A DNA stretch of 64,000 nt, taken from positions 1,176,001 through 1,240,000 of the forward strand of contig JAQFVV010012510.1 of the NCBI GenBank assembly GCA_028023455.1. The letters run 5' to 3'. The notes under the pieces are model-generated. The model saw only the letters and a program-made list of their open reading frames with translations. It made no database searches and was not told where the DNA came from. Made by a program: the position numbers and the translations under genes. The DNA comes from Epiperipatus broadwayi. Taxonomy: Eukaryota; Onychophora; Udeonychophora; Euonychophora; Peripatidae. Within the stretch, counting starts at the first letter, position 1. Each line of letters opens with the position of its first letter. Positions 23,622 to 35,237 of this stretch are shown piece after piece.

Positions 23622-24600
23622 TCAGATGATTTTTTCATTCAATGAGGAAATGTGGTTAGTGACTGAAGATGGGAGATTTGCTGAAGGAAAAACTGGGTGT
23701 CCATTTCCCATTTGAGCTACAATACTTTTCACTAGAGATCCAATAAAGTATTCTATATTGCCTCTCCTCACTGCAAAAGCATTTAAGCAAAGCCATATGG
23801 TAATCTTTAAATGTTTTTGATCTCTTAGATAAACATACTCATCAGTCCTGAGCTGAGACATGTAGAGGATTTCCAATAATTGCCATCTTCTCTTTTTCAC
23901 AGAGTTTGTGGAATAGAAATAGTTATTTGAGGTTTTCTAGGTGAGCCATTTCACTTTTCTCTATATCCTCTCTAAATCATTTGACCTGAGTAAACCATGC
24001 TACTAAGTAATTGTCCTTCTTTTCAATGTTCTTCACATTATTCAAGTTATTTATAGTAATGTGGGGTTGGTTAAATTCTTTAATGGGGGTTTAGAAGTTA
24101 CTATCTCGTGGCATTTTTCACTTTCTTTTGCATTTGATTTATCATTTAAATTAATTCTTGACCTTTTTATCTCAATTGTTGCATGTTTTCTTTTATCTCA
24201 TGCTATTCTTCTCTTGGTGTGTAGATGTCCTTTGTTTTTCCTTTGCTTTTTCCAGTTTTGTCGCTATATCTTTGACTCTTTTCTCCTTGTTGTTTATCAT
24301 TTCCTGAGAGCATTTACAGAACATTTTCTCCATGACCTCCCTAGTTTTTTCTGCTTCCTCTGCTTTTTTTCTTTCTATGTTTTTCATCATTCTTTTTTAT
24401 CTCTTCACATTTTCTTTTCATCATTCTTTTTGTCTCTTCTCTCTCTTCTCCACTTTTTCTTTCCATACTCTCCATCATTTTTCTCATTTCTATTAAGAAA
24501 TATGGTTCAGGGATAACCACACCTGTATCTTTGATTATTGGACTTTTTGTTTTTAGTATGCTATCTGTAAACTTAAACACTAATATCTGCCTCCATCCCA
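23622..24600 (-). pseudogene. Gypsy gag region (degenerate)
   Basis: Two overlapping open pieces remain. The upstream one (24341-24601) encodes a highly charged Glu/Lys/Arg/Met-rich segment expected to be coiled coil. The downstream one (23622-23900) is a mixed-composition segment in capsid position. No CCHC knuckle was found. Assignment as gag rests on position upstream of protease-RT more than on sequence. The complementary strand reads as a Phe/Leu/Ser-rich ORF (24061-24516), which is a shadow of the coiled coil. Confidence 0.5.
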
Positions 24601-25169
24601 TTATTCATTTCTTTATCATAACCATCCATGGTCAGATTTTCTTTTCTTCTTTTGTTTTATTTTGGGTAATCCACAATGGAAAATAAAATCTTTTCTTGTT
24701 TCTATCTCATTAATTACTCTCTGCTCTCATATCATTTTTCTGAATGGTTGTCCATTTTTGAACTTCACCTGTATTGTTCATTTAAAGATATTTTTTATTT
24801 ATACCTGAATCCAATTTAACTTCCTGTTCACTACCTACATAATTTAATACCTATCATTTAATTCACTCATATATGTATATGCCTTCTATAATAATACAAC
24901 TATAATAATAAAACAATAAAATAATAAAGAAAAAACTCACTATAGAGCCCCCTTTTTCTACTTTGTTTCTTGTTAATCACTCTGTTCCCCTGCAAAGAAA
25001 GAAAGAAAAAAAATAGTATAAATTTTATTTCATTTTTCATTTGATCAGGTTCACATGATTTGTTATTTGTAATATATTTACAACAAAACCAAGAAGAGAG
25101 AGAGAGAGAGAAAGGATAAAAAAACTATTCATGTATTTCATATCAAAAAATAATTTTTTTGATCCTAGA
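24601..25169. other. Upstream side of gypsy remnant; (GA)n tract
   Basis: AT-rich, with (GA)9 at about 25092-25110. A GGGGGC-rich patch (minus strand, about 24948-24956) could be part of LTR/leader sequence, but no LTR boundary is proven. Confidence 0.4.
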
Positions 25170-25380
25170 AATTTTTATATACACAAAAACACTTTCACAG
25201 TCTGTATTTTATCAGTAAGGCCACACATTGCCTCTAATGGTAAGAAAGTATTATTGCTTTAACCACACTCAAAGATATAGCTAAAATGTTCAAACTTTAT
25301 GCACATCTCTAAATCATATCTAAGCAACTCAACCTCATCACTAGTACAAACACCTGGGGGTTCTACAACCATAGTTGCAA
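25170..25380 (+). repeat. Dispersed repeat E, copy 2
   Basis: Aligns with 4560-4800; diverged. The copies share the TTTAACCACAC-CAAAGATATAGCT and CTAAATC-TATCTAAGCAAC blocks. Confidence 0.5.
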
Positions 25381-26201
25381 ACCCTCTACAGACACAAAAT
25401 ACAGATCAGATGCTATTTCAAACACAATTCATTTGAAGATCTAGATCAACCATCAATCACTTAATATTGATGCAAAAACAGTCTATAGACAATAACCTAA
25501 CTGTAATGCAAATGTTCCAATTGTTAATAAATAAAGTAGATGGTAATTTTAGTGGTTTAAGAAATGACAAAGAATTTGAATTAAAAATTAGATGATTATA
25601 ATAGTGGTTTAAGAAGTAAAATAAATACTATGAAGGCAAAGATTTCAACCAGGGAAGATGTGAAAAAAATGTGCAGTAACTGGCAATAAAGAAAGATAAG
25701 GTCAATAATAGGATAGACAAAAAGGAAAATAAAAAAAACTACAATAGGAGATGGAAAAGAAATTTTACCCAGTAAAGCTTATCATTGGAATGACTGGTAC
25801 ATTGTTCATACTCAATATTGTTTGTATATTTGAAGTAAATATGTAGTTTTAAAGTAATCAAAGACAGTGAAGGATGGTTTGAAATTATTTTGGATGGAAA
25901 ATTCACTACTATGTATACTAATGGTGACTTTTATAAGAATGGTCAAGAACTATGTTTAAATGAACTACAGAATGCACATAGTCAAGTTAAACCTGATACT
26001 GCTAATCATCCTATTTTATTTTTACCTGATTCAACATGTTTAACCATTGGAAATTGGACTTTTATGTATGAAAAGGATGACAGAATTATTATTCATAATT
26101 CAGATAAACAACAACAAGCTATTATCTTACAGAAAGATTTGCCTGGTTTTACTTTTGAACCCAATCAAGGTAATAAACATTTTTTAATGCTAAAACTTCA
26201 C

Positions 26202-26288
26202 TTGACCCTGAATTTTCTACTGGTTGGATATTTCAGATTCCCAGTGACCCTGAATTTTCTACTGGTTGGATATTTCAGATTCCCAGTG
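26202..26288. repeat. 43-bp tandem duplication
   Basis: GACCCTGAATTTTCTACTGG...CAGATTCCCAG occurs twice in direct succession and is identical as read. 43 is not a multiple of three, so it shifts the reading frame. Confidence 0.9.
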
Positions 26289-26633
26289 ATGGAATAAAAG
26301 AGTATCCTATTAACCATATTTTGGAGGAGACAATACCATCTCCACAAATAAATTCCATTAAAACAATCATGAATGATAAAATGCAGATTAGAATGAACAA
26401 TCAACAGCAAAAACCCCAAACTTACCCTGAATGCAATAATGATATCCAAAGTAAATCACTATTAGTTCATATGATTATCACAGGAAAACTATCAGAACCA
26501 CTATGATATCACACAGCAGAGTAAATACACACAGAATCAGCACTATTGATCCAGATCCATTAAACCCAGAAGAAATTGTGGAAATGAATGAATCAGAAAG
26601 TCTCCAAGACACACAAGTTATGGGGATGCAACA

Positions 26634-27005
26634 GAGATAGGGCACAAGACTCAAAATAACAAAAAAGAAAATAAAGTAAGGAATGATCTGGAGATTGTTG
26701 CTAAAGATCTTGATGGGATAAAGGACCCTAACCCAGAATCCATTTTCTCATACCAGGTATTGCCTGAGATAAGGAATGATTTTCTTAAAACTAACACAGA
26801 TATTCTGATATCAATTATTTAAGAGATAGGGCACAAGACTCAAGATGGTAAATAAAAGAAAATGAAGTAGGGGATGATCTGGAGATTGTTGCTAAAGATC
26901 TTGATGGGATAAAGGACCGTAACCCAGAATCCATTTTTCATACCAGGTATTGCCTAAGATAAGGAATGATTTTCTCATAACTAATGGATATTCTGATATC
27001 AATTA
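26634..27005. repeat. About 191-bp tandem duplication
   Basis: AGATAGGGCACAAGACTCAA through ATTCTGATATCAATTAT occurs twice head to tail with scattered substitutions and small indels. This is older than the 43-bp duplication. Confidence 0.9.
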
Positions 27006-27429
27006 TACAAGTGCTAACACAGCTAATTAACTCCATAGAAGCAATAGCAACACTGACAAAGAGTCATCTATACCCACAATGTCAGAGAACTCTGATCACT
27101 CAACAAACCTACCCCTAGATAGTATAAGGTATGAGATAGATCATGAATCTCAAATGTTGAGACAAGAACAGTTAAATGATACTGTCATTTCTCAAGTGAA
27201 ACTAAGTTCTCAAATCCTCGAGGATAGCCACATTAACAAATTCATGATAATTGAGGCAATCTCATATTTTAAAGATGTCATGGCAGAATACATGGAAGAA
27301 GATGAAATGGTAAATGAATTGGATGTATATTTGAAAACATTCCAACATACTCATATTTTTATCAAAGCAAAATTAAAGTATTTTTTAAACAAAATGCTGA
27401 TGAACTATATAACAGTTATCAGAATATAA

Positions 27430-28400
27430 CATTACTAACTCAAACAGACTCAAAATAAAAAGAACAGTTATGAAGACACAAGTACAATCAGTAAAGTTGA
27501 TCATCCTAGACACTTAACACAATATTTAAAATCTCTTTATAACCAAAAAGTTGATCCACAAATAAAAATCCATTGATCAATAAGCAAAAAGTTCATACAT
27601 TTCATAAACTATGCAATACTTATGAGGGTCCCTTCAAACACATGAATGACAGTGCTTAAAAAATAAGTACATGTTAGAGAAGGACTTTTAAGAGTTGTGA
27701 CCATTGGAACTTAAAAACAGACTGAACAATAATTGAATCCACTATAGTTTGTCAAAGAGAAAGGAATATATGTATATATAGACAAATTTTGATGATATAA
27801 ACATTGATAAAAGAAAGATACCTGAAAATAATAAATTACAAATGGAGATGTATATGTTTTACATAAAATGTTATCTGTTATTATTCCATCTACACATAAA
27901 TTATGAACACACTAAGGTATTTAACTGAACATTCAAATTAGCAAAAGTTTAATCTAAGACTGATTTATAAAATTTCTTAATATTCCCATATGGAATTCAT
28001 CAAATAATCAGTATGATCAAGCAATAAAATGCTAATACAATTTATAAAATTATAAAGTGTAAATACACAGCTGTAGATGTAGATGTATATATTGTTATAA
28101 ATATAAAAGAAATATAGGAAGAATACCTAATAATCTTAGATAAAATGACATTTTCTAAGTCATGAACAACTTATTGAAATGGCAAGTTATAGAAGCCAAA
28201 CAAAAAATTGCATTTACTAAGTTAAAGTTGGAGATAGAGTGTTGATAAAGACTCCACAACCCAGTAATTTTATGCTCCAATCAATATACAAATGTAATTA
28301 TTGGGATGCCTTGAAATAAATTAAAACAATGGAGTCAATCCACATTAACAAATGGATTCTCTGGTATTTATTTAGACCTTCATAAATCCATAAGTCTTAA
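27430..28400 (+). pseudogene. Very degraded continuation, possible integrase tail
   Basis: Stops in all frames, but near 28217-28270 the plus strand reads VKVGDRVLIKTPQPSN, resembling the basic KVGD-VL-K segment just after the integrase core of LTR elements. Together with the ORF region upstream it could be the end of a plus-strand retroelement with most of pol deleted. Confidence 0.25.
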
Positions 28401-30733
28401 AAAGAAATAAGGCTAGTAAAAATATTTGTGTTATCCAAGAAGAAAACATTATTATTTGAATTTTAACCATCAAAATCCTTAATTTTAGATCATTCCAAAA
28501 ATTAATATAGCCCATTTATAAGGAAGATGAAACAGTTAAAAATTATATAACCCTTCACTAAATCCAAATATAAATATAACTATATTGTGGGAACACATTA
28601 AAACACTTATTGGTGTTAAATTTTTTTTATATAAATTAAAATTTTAACCCTGTAAGGAAAGGGAAGTTGTAAGAGTAACTTACAGTTAATCCAATACTTA
28701 TACACTCATTTATAACTATCTTTAATTTAAACCATTTATTTATTAAATATATAAAATACATATATATATACTTAACAAAAAAAAAAGATTTAACATTTAT
28801 TTTGATAAAAATAAAGTTAAAATGTTACTTACTTAAATGTCAAACTTTTAAATAAACAACCAGATTTGAAATTGAAAAAAAACACAATTATATATATATT
28901 TCTATCTTAATGTTTATCTATAACAATGAGCAAATAAATCAAGCATTGAAAATTGAAACAAAACATGCAATATTAACAATTCATTCTTTTTCTTAACAAT
29001 AAAGAAGAGAAAAAAAAAAAACTTTATCAACAACTATTTTCTTTTAATGGATATTACTATTCTATATTAGAATTAAATTTCTACTAAATCAAAAAAGGTT
29101 TAACTTTTTCAAATTGAAAGATCGAAATAGATTATGGAAAATATTTTTTCTTTTAAATCTCAAAGAGGATAGTAATATATAAAAAAGAACATCTATTTGA
29201 ATTTCTAGTAACTTCTTTATTTTATTACATTGTTTTTCTATACATAAAAATATATTTAAAATAATTATATATATTTGCAAGTATCTTACGATGTGCAGGG
29301 AGTAGAACAATGATTTATCATAAAGGTTTTTAAACCAATTTTCATGCTAATTTAAAATATTAATTGTGTAGAATGTCTAACTGGAAAAATGGAGGTTAAA
29401 AACAATCTTTGAAGGATGTATTATATCTTATTACAATAAAACCATTGGATAATGCTAATCTATCAATTTGGGATAAATATATGACTACTAAACCAATAAA
29501 TAAATACACTATGCCAGGAGATCACCACCAGGATTATAAAATATTGACCTAAAGAACCATTATTACTTAGCTCAGAAAACTAAGTTTTTATTTATCTATT
29601 TATATATTTTATTTTATTATTTATATCATTTTAATATATCTATTTTATTGATTTTCATTTTAAATTTGGTATCTTATCTCTACAGAAATGGGAACATCCA
29701 AATTGAATTTTATAAGGGAAAATTATTAAACTACATATATAATATTAAATAAAATTAAAATTTATAAATTTATTTATAAGTTTGGCAGAACTCATCTAAA
29801 TTAGATGAAGTAAAATTTTGATTATTATTTAACAGATATTAGTTAAACAAAGTTATTATTCTTACTAATTAATATAGTAAACATAATGTTATATTTATTT
29901 TTATTACAAATATTTATAAAAGAGGTTTTACAATTACAAATAAGAAATTCATAATAATAATTATGAAACAAATGAAAAATTACTATAAATGTATTAATAG
30001 GTCATTTAAATTAGTAATATTTTGAATTTGTTTACTGTTATATATTGTATATATATATTAGTTTGAATTATAATCTTTTTTTTAGAAAAGATTGTCAAGG
30101 TATGAAATTTTATCCTGGGATATGGAATGGAGATATTAGTTATTAATCTTTTAAAATGATAAAAGTTCATCATTATTTTTCATTATTATTTTATTTATTT
30201 TGTTATACTACATTTTTATTATTTATTAAATATTATTGAGTTATTAATCTGATCTCTCTACTTAATTATTATTATATTACATTCATATTTATAAATAAAC
30301 TACTTAATCATTATTATATTACATTTATATTAATAAATATAGACTAATTATTAATAGCTACATAACATTTATTTTTATGTATGTGTTAATAGTATAAACA
30401 TTTTAGAAATATATTTTATTAGTCATTGCTTATATAAAGGCATAGTAATAAATGACTTGATTAAATCCATCCTTGAAGAGAGCCAATTGTGAATTCTCCA
30501 TGAGTTTGAATTTTGTGACATAATGGTGATTGAAAGAGGGATGAGAGGTGAATGAACTAGCCTAAATTACGTCTAAATTTATCTAATAATTATTGAGCTA
30601 GCATAGTGAAGATAGATGTAACCATGGACTTAGAATTTCATCACTTCATCTCCAGCATTCTACCCAAAGACCCCAAGTACAATTGTAGTGAGATAAGCAC
30701 CCTCTTTCTGGTGAAAACCAATGTCCTGTTACA
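28401..30733. other. AT-rich DNA ending in a TGTTACA element end
   Basis: No gene recognised. The last bases before the (TA)7 tract read CCTGTTACA (ends 30733), which has the form of the right end of an LTR-like unit. No matching left end was found, so the extent of this unit is unknown. Confidence 0.45.
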
Positions 30734-30747
30734 ATATATATATATAT

Positions 30748-32102
30748 TGTAACGTTTTTCATTTTGCTAGGCCTTTACACGCTAATATAAACTGCGCATG
30801 AGTTGATCAAGCTATGTCAAAAAAGAAGAAAGTTGTATTTCTATTCTCAAAACACAGCTATTTTTCCTGATCAACTTCAGCCTATTAATTGTTACGAATT
30901 GTGCTATTGACAAAATCAACTTTTAATTTTATTTACTATGGGCGCCAGAATTCCTAAGAATCCGCTGAAATATGTCGCCAGCACCTCTCGCAAGTTGTAA
31001 AACAAAAAATAAAAAGATTTATATTATTTTTTTTTAAGGTGTAATTCTAACGTAATGAGAATTAATGATTTTACGATTATTAGTCCTAGGCGTATTGAAA
31101 CATATTGGCAAAGGTAACTTACGTTTAAATCTTATTACACTAAAAATAAATTTAATAATAAAAAATAATAATTATTATTAATAACGCACAAATGAGAATT
31201 GATATTAGAAATATTTTTAATTTTGACAAACTAAAATACTTCATGTTAAGTAGCTAATTAATACCTTGGAGAGAACACATTTAATTCAGGTGGGAAATAT
31301 CCAGAAAATATAAATATCAGTTAAAATAAACAAAAGTTCTTGGTTAAATAAGAGTCTCTCATATAGAAAAATTAAAGTCACTATCGGGATTCTTTTATAC
31401 GTATATTTTTACGAGTAGTTTTAAATAGTTAACTTTGTCACAATCAGGATAATTATTCTTACCGGTAAGTTTCATGAATTCAGTAGTAGATAACTATGCA
31501 TAGTTTTTTTGGTTATAATGAGCTAGGCCTTTTGGTTATTGCTTGATCTTGTGGTCCATTTCCCAGTCGGTCACTGAAGGCTTTTCCTGGTGTACATCAT
31601 TAGGTCCGATGTCTTCAGAAGCTCTGGTTCACTGCGACATGCCGAATTCCTTCAGCGAAGAGCGATCTTGGATATATCAATGTTATCCAAGACCAACTAG
31701 AGAAACAAACGAATAAGACGTTCCTTCAACCAGATCCCTCCTTTTATATCCAGTTTTCAGGACTTCTGCGCATGCTAGTACCATGCCTTTTTAATCTTAT
31801 CCAGTCTTTATAAATTTTATGTAATAAAGTCTTTATTTTCTTCAAGTTTTCGGCCATCTTTAATTAAGTTGAGTATTTCTACTTTCAGCTTATCTTTTTT
31901 TACTTGCTTTTGGAATTCTTTTGTTCTCTCCAATTACTGTTATTACTAATCACATAAAAAAAATAAGAATAATTCAACCTTCATTGTACGTTTTTTTTTA
32001 AAAAAAAAAATTACTCAACAAAATTTTAAATCCACTTTTATCTTTTAGTTTTTTTTTTACCCAATGCCAATATATTTGTAATGTATATAAATAAACATTA
32101 CA
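30748..32102 (-). repeat. LTR (left copy; 3' LTR on minus strand)
   Basis: TGTAACGTTTTTCATTTTGC...AACATTACA. Aligns along its full length with 32847-34209. It contains a minus-strand TATA box at about 31741-31750, then a GC-richer transcribed-leader-like segment toward 31560. Confidence 0.9.
31741..31750 (-). promoter_or_regulatory. LTR core promoter TATA box (left LTR)
   Basis: The minus strand reads GATATAAAAGGAGGGATC, a good TATA box with GC-rich flank. The right LTR has the equivalent ATATAAAAAGGAGGGATC at about 33841-33850. Confidence 0.55.
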
Positions 32103-32846
32103 ATACCACCAGTTCCAGGAGATGAGAATAAAATAGGGGTTTACACTAATTTTATTCTTAAGTTTTTAAATTTATATTCATCTTTTTTTTTCTGTAGTAG
32201 CGTGCTGATATATTGTGTAGACTCATTCACAAGCGACGTTCGGCTTTAATGCCCACTTTTAGGTCTAACACGGTGGGAATGGAAAATATTTCAACATTCA
32301 TCTGTGTCCTATCTGCTTTAGTGTAATATTAACGATAAGAAGCCCAAGTTATAAGCACAAACGAGCGTTGCTCATCGTTCTGTGTCTTACAGGCTCATGG
32401 CAACTTGGTCCAACTTGATCCGCCTTCCCTTTATTGGGATCTCTGCTAGAAATAGTCTGACGATCATTTAAAGACGGTCTTATGTTCATATACTGCGGAT
32501 AAGGACTCGGGGCTATGTTATTCCCCTCTTCAGTAACCGCCTACCCGGTCAAATACTTGTGACTTACGTCTACATCAGCCACGATCGTGTTTTTAGATAT
32601 ATAAAAAAATATATACATATATATTTTTTCTTTCTGGAAGTCATATTAAAAAAATATCTTCTTTCATATTTTAATAATCAGTGTTTAATTAGTTAGTTTT
32701 TTTTTTATAATTTTTTTTTTTTTTCAAAAAAATCATAATTTATTTTCCGGCTGTGAGTTTCTTTGAGTCATCATTGTAATGTTCTTTATCATTACAACTC
32801 ATCTCAGGTTGTAGTTGTTAAATCGAAGCCCGAGTTGGGTCACCAT
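32103..32846 (-). other. LTR element interior with PBS-like site and short ORF
   Basis: The minus strand begins after one base with TGGTGACCCAACTCGGG (32845-32829). Tryptophan-tRNA primers are known to give TGGTGACCCC in the CsRn1 group of gypsy elements, so a Trp-like primer is plausible. About 32550-32340 is GC-richer and open for some 65 codons on the minus strand (contains NNIAPSPYPQYMNIRPS), ending at a stop. The end next to the left LTR carries a purine-leaning GGAACTGGTGGTAT where a polypurine tract belongs. Confidence 0.55.
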
Positions 32847-34209
32847 TGTAATGTTTTTCGTTTTGCTAGGCCTTTACACGCTAATATAAACTGCGCGTGA
32901 GTTGATCAAGCTATGTCAAAAAAGAAGAAAGTTGTATTTCTATTCTAAAAACACAGCTATTTTTCCTGATCAACTTCAGCCTATTAATTGTTACGAATTG
33001 TGCTATTGACAAAATCAACTTTTAATTTTATTTACTATGGGCGCCAGAATTCCTAAGAATCCGCTGAAATATGTCGCCAGCACCTCTCGCAAGTTGTAAA
33101 ACAAAAAAAAATAAAAAGATTTTTATTATATTTTTTTTTTAAGGGGCGGTAATTCTACCGTAATGAGAATTAATGATTTTTATGATTATTAGTCCTGGGC
33201 ATATTGAAACATATTGGCAAAGGTAACTTACGTTTAAATCTTATTACACTAAAAATAAATTTAATAATAATTATTATTAATAACACACAAATGAGAATTG
33301 ATATTAGAAATATTTTTAATTTTGACAAACTAAAATACTTCATGTTAAGTAGCTAATTAATACCTTGGAGAGAACACATTTAATTCAGGTGGGAAATATC
33401 CAGAAAATATAAATATCAGTTAAAATAAACAAAAAGTTCTTGGTTAAATAAGAGTCTCTCATATAGAAAAATTAAAGTCACTATCGGGATTCTTTTATAC
33501 GTATATTTTTACGAGTAGTTTTAAATAGTTAACTTTGTCACAATCAAGATAATTATTCTTACCGGTAAGTTTCATGAATTCAGTAGTAGATAACTATGCA
33601 TAGTTTTTTGGTTATAATGAGCTAGGCCTTTTGGTTATTGCTTGATCTTGTGGTCCATTTCCCCAGTTGGTCACGAAGGCTTTTCCTGGTGTACATCATT
33701 AGGTCCGATGTCTTCAGAAGCTCCGGTTCACTGCGACATGCCGAATTCCTTCAGCGAAGAGCGATCTTGGATATATCAATGTTATCCAAGACCAACTAGA
33801 GAAACAAAACGAACAAGACGTTCCTTCAACCGGATCCCTCCTTTTTATATGCAGTTTTCAGGACTTCTGTGCATGCTAGTACCATGCCTTTTTAATCTTA
33901 TCCAGTCTGTATAAATTTTATGTAATAAAGTCTTTATTTTCTTCAAGTTTTCGGCCATCTTTAATTAAGTTGAGTATTTCTACTTTCAGCTTATCTTTTA
34001 TTACTTGCTTTTGGAATTCTTTTGTTCTCTCCAATTACTGTTATTACTAATCACATAAAAAAAAATAAGAAGAATAATTCAACCCTCATTGTACGTTTTT
34101 TTTTTTAAAAAAAAAATTACTCAACAAAATTTTAAATCCACTTTTATCTTTTAGTTTTTTTTTTTACCCAATGCCAATATATTTGTAACGTATATAAATA
34201 AATGTTACA
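32847..34209 (-). repeat. LTR (right copy; 5' LTR on minus strand)
   Basis: TGTAATGTTTTTCGTTTTGC...AATGTTACA. Differs from the left copy by scattered substitutions and A/T-run length changes. The plus-strand 90-codon ORF at 33642-33914 is incidental, because it is antisense to the LTR leader. Confidence 0.9.
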
Positions 34210-34226
34210 ATATATATATATATATA
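34210..34226. repeat. (TA)n linker between LTR element and repeat C
   Basis: Pure AT alternation directly after ...GTTACA. Confidence 0.9.
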
Positions 34227-35206
34227 AGAACATAAAAACCATTTGGTCCAACCATTTAATCATTAAAATGCATGCATTTACATTTATATATGAGAAGAGA
34301 AAATTAATTAGTTACCAATAATGCTTGAATATGACATTATAAATATAAATTTAACAAGACAATAAAAATATTACTGGTAGCAAGCAAGGAAAGTGTTTAT
34401 TTAAGTTATTCTTTTAAAGAGTGGCTTATTAAGAGTTAATGTTGGAGACTTCATGATGACTAGCAGTCTGACTTGATGGCTGTTGAGGTTTCTATAACAG
34501 ATGTTAAGTACTTTATGTTTTAATTAGATAGGTTACCTCTTCTGGGTAGCAAAGGTAGGTGGTCTTGGCTGGACTTCATATGGAGACATCATTCCAAGAA
34601 CAGATTCATGGGTGGGAGCAAACTTCTCTACTCGGACATAATTTACAAAGAGGTTTATGTATCTGTTATCACTGGAAAAATTTTTGAAATAAAAACCAAG
34701 AACAAAAAAGAACTTGAGTATTTATACACAGTTCTTACCCCTTTACATTCTTAGTAACACTTTGATGTTTCTTACCCTATGTTTAAATATTAATGAATTA
34801 ATGGCAGTCTGCTAATGCTTTTATTGTTTAAAATCTCTTACAAGCATCCTATATTTTGATATTATTGCTTAGATTTTCATCCCTGCAGACAAACCCTTGA
34901 TTTTACATTTTCATAATTTTCTTTTAATTGATCTAAAGTTAAGTTTAGTAGGGAAGGTGTTCCCCTGGAACTATTTCCCTATTATCAATTTACTTAATCT
35001 ATTTTGTATTAAATAAAACCCATTAGCATACTTATCTATTTGCTAATGATTTTTTATTTAATTTATTTTAAAATGTTTTTCCTTACTTATCACACCTATA
35101 ACATTTATATATACCTAAATTATATACATATAATTTTATTAAATAATTTATAATTTATTCTAGTATCTATTTACTCTGGTTGGCTTTAGGGTCAATAGTT
35201 AAACCC
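34227..35206 (+). repeat. Dispersed repeat C, copy 2 (about 0.98 kb)
   Basis: Aligns with 15364-16336. Both its borders are (TA)n tracts, giving the cleanest boundary estimate: it begins AGAACATAAAAACC and ends AGTTAAACCC. No ORF. Confidence 0.75.

Positions 35207-35234
<28 letters not shown>
35207..35234. repeat. (TA)14 linker between repeat C and unit G
   Basis: Pure AT alternation immediately before TGTACCC. Confidence 0.95.

Positions 35235-35237
<3 letters not shown>

Larger units (their letters stand above)
20420..24600 (-). mobile_element. Decayed Ty3/gypsy LTR retrotransposon body (gag-pol)
   Basis: Reading the minus strand, fragments appear in the order gag, protease, reverse transcriptase, RNase H, integrase core and integrase C-terminal module, the order that defines Ty3/gypsy. 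All frames are interrupted by stops and frameshifts, so it is not functional. A (TA)n tract (23443-23471) lies inside the coding region as later expansion. Flanking LTRs could not be identified with confidence; repeat D lies just to the left but is separated by (TA)n, so it is probably a separate insertion. Confidence 0.85.
25890..27429 (+). pseudogene. Decayed, internally duplicated ORF region of a second element
   Basis: A plus-strand reading frame starts at 25890. Its first 95 or so residues look like genuine protein: varied composition, no low complexity, with ILFLPDSTCLTIGNWTFMYE and KDLPGFTFEPNQG. The frame is broken by a 43-bp tandem duplication (26202-26288). A roughly 191-bp tandem duplication follows (26634-27005). 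Open frame resumes at 27079-27429 with an acidic, helical segment (MAEYMEEDEMVNELDVYLKT). I do not recognise the family. Position and style suggest the gag-like first ORF of a retroelement opposite in direction to the neighbouring gypsy remnant. Confidence 0.45.
30748..34209 (-). mobile_element. Non-autonomous LTR retrotransposon, two full LTRs
   Basis: Two direct repeats of 1355 and 1363 bp, each starting TGTAAC/TG and ending TTACA, enclose 744 bp. The element is flanked by ATATAT on both sides (target duplication within a (TA)n tract, so its exact size is ambiguous). Orientation is minus: just inside the right-hand LTR the minus strand reads TGGTGACCCAACTCGGG, a primer-binding-site-like sequence starting with TGG. 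Each LTR also has a minus-strand TATAAAAG box. The interior lacks gag-pol, so mobility would have depended on an autonomous relative. The LTRs differ by few substitutions, several at CpG/TpG sites, suggesting recent insertion. Confidence 0.85.

Noticed and set aside
24061-24516. 151-codon plus-strand Phe/Leu/Ser-rich ORF, apparently a membrane protein
   Set aside because: Complement of the Glu/Lys-rich coiled-coil gag region on the minus strand; the hydrophobic look is a strand artefact.
33642-33914. 90-codon plus-strand ORF
   Set aside because: Lies wholly inside the right LTR, opposite to its TATA box and PBS direction; the left LTR copy has it broken.
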